Source: Myxococcales bacterium
GTDB lineage: Bacteria; Myxococcota_A; Polyangia; Haliangiales; Haliangiaceae
DNA: 64,000 nt
Assembly (NCBI GenBank): GCA_016716835.1
Contig: JADJUW010000002.1
Span: 372,001-436,000, forward strand
Reading direction: 5' to 3'
In this document: one piece after another, positions 50,558 to 57,873 of the stretch
Layout: each line of letters starts with the position of its first letter
How positions within the stretch are numbered: position 1 is the stretch's first letter
Translations under genes and position numbers: made by a program
Notes under the pieces: generated by a model
Told to the model about the DNA's origin: nothing
Seen by the model: the letters and a program-made list of their open reading frames with translations, nothing else
The model's database searches: none

Positions 50558-53500
50558 CTAGTTTGATGCGGCGCTCGTGCTGGGTGGGGTTGACGTCGAC
50601 GGTACGGCCCCACAGGCATTGCGCAGCGGATTTTCCTCGCCCAAGTCGAGGCCCTCGCGCACCGCGGCTGGCAGCTTACATACCGCGTGCTCGACGAAGG
50701 CCGATGTAATTTCGCTGGCCGGTCGCAACCGGAGCCAGTGCCGGTCTAGGCGCTGATCGGCATTGAGCGTCACTAGATAATCTTCAAGCGGGCTTGGGAT
50801 CAGCCATATGCTGGACCGATCGACACTCAATAGCGCGATCTGCTTGTACGTCGTGAGTTCCCAGGCTCTTACCTCGCCTCGGTCATTTAAGCAGTAGGCG
50901 CGCGCGCCATCGGGGGTGATGATGGTGTCGGCAACGCGCGTACCGTGACCGCCCAAGACGCGGATTAGATTGCCCGAATTAACGCCCCATACCGCCGCAT
51001 TGCCATCGAGCAAGCCGAAGATGACCTTGTCGCTTTGCGGGGTAATCGCGATTTGCTCGACGCGTTCGGTTTGCCGCATCGAGTGCCGCAGCGTGCCGTC
51101 GCTGCCCCAAAGCGTTGCGGTTGGATCGCCCCGCTTAATGGCGATGATAAAGGCACCATTGGGCGCGAGTTTAGCGACGCGCCACAGCTCGGGCAGCGTT
51201 GTGATTGGCGCGTGGCTGACAGCATCATAAAGAACGACCGTAAGCGCTGCGGTCTTGCCACTTGAAATCAGCAACCGGGAGCCATCGGCTGACCAGCCGC
51301 CGTCCATCGGCGCGCCCCCAGTGCGGCTCGTCGCCAGCAGCGTGCCCGCGGCGCCGTACCATCGCAGCGTGCCGTCGGCGGTTCCAACTACGAACCGATC
51401 ACCTTGCGGTGAACTTTTCAGCAACGTAACCGCGCCTAAACGCTCTGCAATATCCTTTCGCTTGGAGAGGTCGGCGGTGGCAAAGAGCGAGGCAACGCCA
51501 GTTGGTGACCAATGCACCAGCGTTTGCCCGCCGTCGAGCAAGGCAATTCGCCCCGGGGCATTGGCATCGGTGTCGATGCTTGCGACGGCGCCGGTTGCCA
51601 GGTTCCACGCCATCACGCCGTCATCAATGGCTCGATAGAGCACACCGGCCGTCGAAATTTCAGGACGCTGTTCGTTGTCGTCCGAGTTGGCGGCAGGGGG
51701 CACGGTTCGTAGCAGGTCTGCCGCCTCGAGCCGCCAAAATTTTACGGTGCCCAGGCTAGACGCAGTGGCGTATTGCGCTGTGAGCGGTGACATTGCGGCA
51801 TCCGTGATGAGGCCGCCGTGCAGTTGCGTTGCCACGAGTAGCCCCCGCGCGGTCTCCCACACGCGGATTGCGCCACCGTCATCGCTTGAAACGAAGTAGC
51901 TATCGTCGCTAGAGAAGCGCACGTAGGAGACGGAGGCGACGTGGCCGCGCAGGACCTGCACGTTGTTGCGCCCCAACTCCCAGCTGCGGATCGTCTGGTC
52001 GACAGAACCACTTAATAGCCTCGTGCTGTCTCTGCTAAATGCCAAGCTGCCAACGCTTCCATCGTGGCCGGTCAGGATTTCGACAATCGTCAGCGTCTGC
52101 GGGTCCAAGACCGTGACCACACCATCCATATCTGCCGTGGCGAGTCGTGTACCCAGTTGATTGAAGGCCATGGTTTGAACCGCACCATGACGGCCGGCAA
52201 GGCGGCGCGTCGGTCCTACCAAGGGCACCAACATGACCTCTCCGCGATCAGCCGCTACCGATGCAAACCCAATCGCGCACAACCCCGTGGTGGGCGAGAC
52301 GGCCACTGCGACAGGAATATCCGACTTCGTGGGGTCGTGGTAGAGCAGGGTCGAGGAGCTGCTGTCAGGTTGCCACCGCCGCACCGTCTTGTCTTGTGAG
52401 ATCGTGATGGCGCTGCGCGACAATGGATTCCACTGGATCTCAAACAACTCTTCTTTGTGGCTCGTATCTGACGCTACGACCTCACGGTTAGCGACATCCC
52501 ACAGCCTGAGCGTGCCATCGCGGCTGCCAACTATAATGCGGTCATTGTCGATCCATGTGGCGACGATGCGGCCCGCCTCCTGGGGCGTTCCCAATTGGCT
52601 CCGCAACTGGTGCGTCGCGGCGTCGACGATGCGAATTGTCCCATCACCGCTCGCGGTGAGCAGGCTGGTACTGTCGGGTGAGTAGCGAATAGCGAAGATC
52701 TTGGCGGCGCCGCCGTCAAGCGTTGTCACCTCGGCTCGTAACGAGTCAGTGGCGCGCGTCAGCATATAGGCTAGGCCAGCGTCGGGTGAGTTGCGGAGGC
52801 GCGCCGCGCCAAAAAACAAGAGAGAAGAGGCCACGTCGCCCGCGAGGGCGGCGCGCCGGCCTTGCTCGACGTAATTTTGGGTAAGGCCCCGGCTCACGCG
52901 AGCGCGGTTAGTCTCGGCCGTCGAGCGCAAACGCGCGAACACGATCGTGGTGATCGTCATCGCAATCAGCAACGTCGCCAGCAACGCTCGGCGTATCCGC
53001 GCGACCCGGGCGGCGTCGGCGAGGCTCTCATTGGCAAACTGCTGCTCGATTTGCGTAACCTGTCCAGGGTAACGCGCGCGCCACAGGCGATATTCCGTGA
53101 GGGCGTCGCCGCGCCACAGCAGGCTTCGATTTCGGCCACGTTCCTGCCACTGCTTTGCGGCGACGCGCAATTGATCGCGCAGGCGTGCGCTCTCGGCGTC
53201 CTCATGGCGCCAAGCGACCAAGCGCGGCCACGCCGCCAACAGGGCCTCGTGAATCACCTCGATGCGCTCGCGTTCCGCACCATCCTCTTGCGCAACTAGC
53301 AAGCGCGCCGCGATCAGCGATTCGATCACGCGCTCCGCCGCCTCGCCGCCGCCGGTGACGTCGAGCAGCTCGGAGCGACTGAGGCTGGCACGCGTGCCAG
53401 CGGCGGTGACCAAGTGGCGAAATACCTCGCGCACGACGCGAGCCTCGTCGGCATTGAGGGAGGCCATGACCGATTCGGCGTGGTGCGCCAAGGCGCCCCC

Positions 53501-56008
53501 GACGCCACCAAGTGCCTGGTAAGCGGCGCGCGTCAACCGGTGGAAGTGTTTGTCGCGAAATTGCCACAGCTGCGAGGCGGTGAATGAGAGCAACGCCAAC
53601 GCCGCGGATTGCTGCTCAACATCGCGAGCAATCTCGGCGACGAGTTCTTCGTCCTCAAATGCGTAGCCAAAGCGACGCGCCGGCTCGGTGAGAATCCGTC
53701 GCAGGTCGTCTGCGCTCGGGGTGGTCACCAGATGAAGGCTCGTTGCCAGCCGGTCGCGCAAGGTTGAAATCTGCGCCACCCGCAACAAGAAGTCATCGCG
53801 CAACGTGACGATGACCGTGCCGCCTGAGGCGTCATCTTCGCTGATCGCGACGATGGCTTTGGCAAAGGCGACACGATGTGCGTCGTCCAAACATTGTGTC
53901 ACGAGCTCTTCGAATTGATCGACAATGAGCAACAACGGCCGCGTGCTGGCGCGCTTGCGCAGTGCGCTGAGCAGCGCGCTCGGCGCTTCGTCCATGGCCT
54001 TCGCCGCGATGTCGACGCCTACTTGCGCGAGGGCATGCGACAGGACTTGCAGCGGCTGAGGACCTGGGCGCATCACGACCACGTCCCCCGCCTCGCTTAG
54101 GTTGGGCATGACACCGGCCTGGATAAACGAACTCTTGCCCGATCCTGACGGACCAACAACCGCGATCCATCGCCGCCCGCGCAAGCGATTGATGAACCCA
54201 ATGACCTCGGCCTCGCGGCCGAAATACAGATGCGCCTGATCGGCGGTAAACGTTTGCAACCCGAGATAGGGCACGGCATCTGCCGCGTGGATCGGATTGT
54301 GCGCCTCAGACTCGGCGTTTAGCTGATGTTGTCGCCACACATCATCGCGCCGCAGCTCAAGCGCGCCCGGCAGCGCGAGCAGGCGGGCGCTGCCATGGAT
54401 GCCACCCGCCAGCCAAAAAAGCTCACGCGGCGCACCGGGGCTGGGGGCGGCGCAGCCGGCGACGGGGTCGAGGTTGCAGACAAAACCGCCGTTAATCCCA
54501 ATCAGCGAGACCTCCGCCTCAAGCGTGCCGGCGACCGAGGCTTCGAGGCGAATTGGGCGGCGAACGCCCATCCATTCCTCGGCGATGCCTTGATGCGCCA
54601 CCACGAGCGTATAGCTATGAAGAAACCGCAGGGCGCGCAATGCGCGGCCGCAGAGCTGGACGGCGCCGACCAAAAACGTGCGCAGCTCGTCGGCCGAGGC
54701 GGACGCTGGCGGGTTAAGGCGCCTGCTCGCGAGCATCGCATCCATTGCGCTGTGAACCTCGACCCCTTGTTCAAAGAACAGCTCGACCAGCTCTGGGATG
54801 GGATAGAGCGTCGGCTTGCCGGCAAAAGGACGTACCAGCTCGCGGGTGAGCGACCACCATTGCTCGGTTGCCAGTGAACCTTGCACCAAGGCTTGCAAAA
54901 AAGACGTCACCTGGGGCGCGTCGCCAACGCGGCCTTGCGAGCGTTGCCGAATGGCCAAGGCAACGTTGCCGACGTAGGCAGCGATGACGGTGACGACGTC
55001 CCACAGCGCTGCCCGCAGCTGGGCCGGGGTGCGCGCAGCTTCCATTGCCGCGAGGCTTTCGGCAATGGGCTGCGGCGCGCTCATCACCACTTCGTCGCGT
55101 GTCGCGGGATCGAGCTGAGGCAAGCCGACGGCTTCGATCGAAAGCCCCGAAGCATCGCGGATGGCCTCGCCGTATGCCAATGCCGATTGGAAACGCTCCG
55201 CGGGACGCTTGGCAAGGGCCTTATAGACGGCAGCCGCGAGATCTCGGGCGAAGAGGTCGGGTAGGGGTTTGGGTTGAGCGCGCGCATGCTGGCGTGCCAC
55301 GTCCATCACCGACGTGCCGTTAAACGGCGGCGCGCCGGTTAGGACCTCATAAGTGAGTGCGCCGAGGCCATAGACATCGGTTGCTGGGGTAATTGGCGCG
55401 CCAGTCACCCATTGTTCCGGGGCCATGTACAGTGGCGTACCCGCGGCTACTAGCCCCGTCGCGGTGGATGAAGCACCCCGTGGTTGCGACGCGCTAGCCT
55501 CGCTGGCGATGCCCAGATCGAGCAGCTTGGGAAACATCGTGCCCGAGCGCGAAATGACCATCACGTTGTCGGGCTTGATGTCGCGATGGATAATGCCCTG
55601 CTCATGCAGCGTATGCACGACTTCACACAGGCGGGTCAGTAGTGGCACGGCGCGCCCTAGCGGCAGGCTGCCGCTTGCCAGCAGCTCGGCCAACGACGTG
55701 CCGCGCACCAGCTCCATGGCAATCCACAGGAAGCCGTCGGTCTCGGCGCCAAAGGCATACACGTGGGCGGCGAAGGGGTGATCGATGCGGGAGGCGATGC
55801 GGGCCTCTTGGAGAAATTTTCCGACGCGTTCTTGGTCTTTCAGCGTGTCGGCAAGTGAGATCTTAATGACGGCTTCGCGGTTGAGCATTTGCTGCTCGGC
55901 GCGATACACCGCGCCAAAGCCACCTTCGCCAATTTGCTCGCGCAAGACAAAGTCGCCACAGCGTCGACCCGTGAAGGCGCCCTGGAGAGGGACGTTAAGG
56001 CCGGCCAT
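50558..56008 (-). CDS. Ser/Thr kinase - STAND NTPase - WD40 protein
   Basis: About 1816 residues from the ATG at 56008 (MAGLNVPLQG); a longer ATG at 56083 exists. Order: kinase domain ~15-290 with GEGGFGAVY, Lys49, HRDIKPDN, and DLG (LLDLGIAS) instead of DFG; a ~250-residue helical middle region; an nSTAND-type NTPase introduced by VPYLGLQTFTADQAHLYFGR with Walker A GPSGSGKSSF (near 619) and Walker B LLLIVDQFEE (near 691); a membrane helix near 1006-1024 (LLATLLIAMTITTIVFARL); then WD40 repeats (about 12, for example GHDGSVGSLAFSRDSTRLLS and GHVASVSYVRFSSDDSYFVS). STAND plus WD40 proteins sense ligands and oligomerise, including in defence. Divergent from the lanthipeptide-like locus. Confidence 0.92.
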   Translation of the reverse strand: MAGLNVPLQGAFTGRRCGDFVLREQIGEGGFGAVYRAEQQMLNREAVIKISLADTLKDQERVGKFLQEARIASRIDHPFAAHVYAFGAETDGFLWIAMELVRGTSLAELLASGSLPLGRAVPLLTRLCEVVHTLHEQGIIHRDIKPDNVMVISRSGTMFPKLLDLGIASEASASQPRGASSTATGLVAAGTPLYMAPEQWVTGAPITPATDVYGLGALTYEVLTGAPPFNGTSVMDVARQHARAQPKPLPDLFARDLAAAVYKALAKRPAERFQSALAYGEAIRDASGLSIEAVGLPQLDPATRDEVVMSAPQPIAESLAAMEAARTPAQLRAALWDVVTVIAAYVGNVALAIRQRSQGRVGDAPQVTSFLQALVQGSLATEQWWSLTRELVRPFAGKPTLYPIPELVELFFEQGVEVHSAMDAMLASRRLNPPASASADELRTFLVGAVQLCGRALRALRFLHSYTLVVAHQGIAEEWMGVRRPIRLEASVAGTLEAEVSLIGINGGFVCNLDPVAGCAAPSPGAPRELFWLAGGIHGSARLLALPGALELRRDDVWRQHQLNAESEAHNPIHAADAVPYLGLQTFTADQAHLYFGREAEVIGFINRLRGRRWIAVVGPSGSGKSSFIQAGVMPNLSEAGDVVVMRPGPQPLQVLSHALAQVGVDIAAKAMDEAPSALLSALRKRASTRPLLLIVDQFEELVTQCLDDAHRVAFAKAIVAISEDDASGGTVIVTLRDDFLLRVAQISTLRDRLATSLHLVTTPSADDLRRILTEPARRFGYAFEDEELVAEIARDVEQQSAALALLSFTASQLWQFRDKHFHRLTRAAYQALGGVGGALAHHAESVMASLNADEARVVREVFRHLVTAAGTRASLSRSELLDVTGGGEAAERVIESLIAARLLVAQEDGAERERIEVIHEALLAAWPRLVAWRHEDAESARLRDQLRVAAKQWQERGRNRSLLWRGDALTEYRLWRARYPGQVTQIEQQFANESLADAARVARIRRALLATLLIAMTITTIVFARLRSTAETNRARVSRGLTQNYVEQGRRAALAGDVASSLLFFGAARLRNSPDAGLAYMLTRATDSLRAEVTTLDGGAAKIFAIRYSPDSTSLLTASGDGTIRIVDAATHQLRSQLGTPQEAGRIVATWIDNDRIIVGSRDGTLRLWDVANREVVASDTSHKEELFEIQWNPLSRSAITISQDKTVRRWQPDSSSSTLLYHDPTKSDIPVAVAVSPTTGLCAIGFASVAADRGEVMLVPLVGPTRRLAGRHGAVQTMAFNQLGTRLATADMDGVVTVLDPQTLTIVEILTGHDGSVGSLAFSRDSTRLLSGSVDQTIRSWELGRNNVQVLRGHVASVSYVRFSSDDSYFVSSDDGGAIRVWETARGLLVATQLHGGLITDAAMSPLTAQYATASSLGTVKFWRLEAADLLRTVPPAANSDDNEQRPEISTAGVLYRAIDDGVMAWNLATGAVASIDTDANAPGRIALLDGGQTLVHWSPTGVASLFATADLSKRKDIAERLGAVTLLKSSPQGDRFVVGTADGTLRWYGAAGTLLATSRTGGAPMDGGWSADGSRLLISSGKTAALTVVLYDAVSHAPITTLPELWRVAKLAPNGAFIIAIKRGDPTATLWGSDGTLRHSMRQTERVEQIAITPQSDKVIFGLLDGNAAVWGVNSGNLIRVLGGHGTRVADTIITPDGARAYCLNDRGEVRAWELTTYKQIALLSVDRSSIWLIPSPLEDYLVTLNADQRLDRHWLRLRPASEITSAFVEHAVCKLPAAVREGLDLGEENPLRNACGAVPSTSTPPSTSAASN

Positions 56009-56107
56009 TGCGCGAAGTGTAACATGGACCGCGGAAGTCGGTTCTGGAGTGCAAATGCACTTGGCGGTCAACCGCCGATGCACTTTGCATGCAGCCTTAA
56101 GGCAAAT

Positions 56108-56130
56108 TCACGTGCGAGTTAGCGACGTGA
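56108..56130. promoter_or_regulatory. Operator-like dyad between the kinase-STAND gene and the lanthipeptide-like locus
   Basis: TCACGT (56108-56113) and ACGTGA (56125-56130) form a perfect inverted repeat with an 11-base spacer. It ends directly before TTGTGT (56131-56136), a possible -35 with TATATG (56155-56160) after 18 bases. Together these could be an operator and promoter for the forward gene at 56246. The bases around are unusually AT-rich for this chromosome. Confidence 0.4.
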
Positions 56131-56231
56131 TTGTGTGTAAAAAAATAGATGAACTATATGATATTATTATGCTAATCGTTGATACGCCGAATCAGCGAAA
56201 CAGTTGGCACGCCGGATGCAAAGGTTAAGGT

Positions 56232-56245
56232 AGGAGGAAAATCAA
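56232..56245 (+). promoter_or_regulatory. Strong Shine-Dalgarno of the lanthipeptide-like precursor
   Basis: AGGAGGA at 56232-56238 sits 7 bases before the ATG at 56246. It is the most perfect ribosome site I noted in the window and fits a small protein made in large amounts. Confidence 0.75.
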
Positions 56246-56497
56246 ATGAAGAAAATTAATAGCAAAAAACTCACGCTTTCCCGCGTTACCGTCACCAATC
56301 TCACGTCGGCTGCTGGCGGTGCGACGCCGGTTTACACTGATGGGAAGGACTGCCAGACTTCAGCGCCGGGCTCAAGGGTGAATTGCGGAATATGCGAATC
56401 AGTTGATGCGGCGTGCTTACCAGTAGCGTCTGTAAACGCACCGTGTGCGTGGACTCAACAACCAGGGTGTGTTCCCTTGGTTTCCGAACAATGCTAA
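56246..56497 (+). CDS. Lanthipeptide-like precursor peptide
   Basis: An 83-residue peptide. The leader (1-25, MKKINSKKLTLSRVTVTNLT then SAAGG) resembles the class I lanthipeptide leaders with a KLTL...T(I/V)..L pattern, and ends in a Gly-Gly. The predicted core (26-83) holds 7 Cys (36, 47, 50, 57, 67, 75, 83) and 9 Ser/Thr, enough for several thioether rings, and ends in Cys. A LanC-type cyclase follows 141 bases later, supporting the call. No LanB dehydratase, protease or transporter is visible in the window, so maturation enzymes may lie elsewhere. The composition is AT-richer than neighbours. It could also be a disulfide-rich secreted peptide. Confidence 0.72.
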   Translation: MKKINSKKLTLSRVTVTNLTSAAGGATPVYTDGKDCQTSAPGSRVNCGICESVDAACLPVASVNAPCAWTQQPGCVPLVSEQC

Positions 56498-56562
56498 ATT
56501 AGGCAACGTCTGTTTGCGCGGCCTCCAGTGCCAAACTGGTAGCGGCGCGACGTACGACGAGT

Positions 56563-56594
56563 TCGCTCCCAAACGGAATCTTGTTTGGGAGCGA
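56563..56594 (+). terminator. Hairpin between precursor and LanC, possible attenuator
   Basis: A perfect 12-base stem: TCGCTCCCAAAC (56563-56574) and GTTTGGGAGCGA (56583-56594) with an 8-base loop GGAATCTT. There is only a weak T-run after it (GCGCGTTTCG). Such hairpins between a lanA gene and its modification genes keep precursor message above enzyme message. It is the only strong inverted repeat in this gap. Confidence 0.6.
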
Positions 56595-56638
56595 GCGCGT
56601 TTCGTGGCCGACAACCATTCTGCTAGGGTTCAATTGTT

Positions 56639-57847
56639 ATGGCGGCATCGGCAGAGGCGACATATCACAGCATCGTGCAAGCGGTGCTCGCTGCATCGTT
56701 GGACGCAACGCAAGCCGCCCACGTGGCGTTGTTGCTCGCCTACCATCCAGCTCGAGAATCGGCTGAGGTATTTACGACGCTAAATAATAGTTTGGCGCAG
56801 GCAGTGGCGAATGTTCGGACGCCACGAAGTGCCCTGGGGGCATTTCATGTAGTGAATTTTGATGCGTGGGTATTGGCCCACGTAGGCGACGATGAGTTGG
56901 TCGCGAACCTAGCTAGCTTCGATGAGCGGCTGTTGGCATTGCTACAAGACCGTTCCATTGCCGCCGATTGTGGCCTGCGCCGCGGTGTCGCGGGGGCGGC
57001 GCTCTACGCCCTGGAGCGATGGCATCGCGGTGACCACCTTCTGGCTGCAACCATGTTTGAGGCGATCGTAACCCGTTTGCGCGGCATGGCGCGCTACGAC
57101 GAGCACGGGTGTTTTTGGACAACCGGCTACGACGCGGCGTCGGATACCTTAGATCCTGTCTTGTCGACGGGGTATCAGAATCTCGGGTTGCTTCACGGCA
57201 TCCCGGGTGTGATCTCGGTGCTGGGGTCCATTGCCGAAACCGGTACCGTCCCGTGCGCCGATTTAGTGCGCGATGGCGCGCGTTGGGTGCTGTCGCAGTT
57301 TGTCGACGATGATGCATACCCGAGCCGCTTGCCGTCGGTGGTAGGGGATCCAGAACTGGCCAGGCGAGTGGTGTCCGCGTGGTGTCGCGGCGCCGTGGGC
57401 GCGCTGGCTGGTTTGTGGAACGGGCTACGCCGCGCCGGTCTCAGCGAGACGCAGCTGGAACCCCAGATACAATACGTACTCGGTCGCGAGCGTGCGCCAT
57501 CAAGGGTAGTTGATGCGGGGATTTGTCATGGCGCCGCCGGCATGAGCCAGATCTTTTATCGGTTCTACTATGCAACGGGCCGCAGCGAGTTTCTAAACGC
57601 CGCGCAGGCGAGGCTGGCGCAGGCACAAGCCTGTCATGTGCCGACCCTTGATTTTGGCGGGTACGGCGCCTGGAATAACCGCCCGCGAGGGAGCGTCGCG
57701 TCGTGGAAGGATGATTGTACGCTGCTTGACGGCGCGGTTGGCGTCGCGCTTGCCATGCAGGCGACGTGGCTTGGCGAAGAACCAGCGTGGGACCGCATAC
57801 TTGCGATCAACATTCCAAAACTGAACCCCGGCCTCGGCGATGTGTGA
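56639..57847 (+). CDS. LanC-like lanthionine cyclase
   Basis: A 402-residue LanC-family protein. The zinc and catalytic motifs of the family are present: GLLHGIPG (183-190, His186 corresponding to the catalytic His), AWCRGAVG (Cys249), and ICHGAAG (Cys296-His297). Zinc ligands would be Cys249, Cys296 and His297. The end reads LDGAVGVALA, typical of the last helix turn in this fold. Length (~400) is normal. In known systems LanC adds Cys thiols to dehydrated Ser/Thr to close thioether rings. It is probably transcribed with the 83-residue precursor upstream; fadH begins 27 bases after its stop. Confidence 0.88.
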   Translation: MAASAEATYHSIVQAVLAASLDATQAAHVALLLAYHPARESAEVFTTLNNSLAQAVANVRTPRSALGAFHVVNFDAWVLAHVGDDELVANLASFDERLLALLQDRSIAADCGLRRGVAGAALYALERWHRGDHLLAATMFEAIVTRLRGMARYDEHGCFWTTGYDAASDTLDPVLSTGYQNLGLLHGIPGVISVLGSIAETGTVPCADLVRDGARWVLSQFVDDDAYPSRLPSVVGDPELARRVVSAWCRGAVGALAGLWNGLRRAGLSETQLEPQIQYVLGRERAPSRVVDAGICHGAAGMSQIFYRFYYATGRSEFLNAAQARLAQAQACHVPTLDFGGYGAWNNRPRGSVASWKDDCTLLDGAVGVALAMQATWLGEEPAWDRILAINIPKLNPGLGDV

Positions 57848-57873
57848 CCGGCTAGATCAGCTATAGTACCGCG

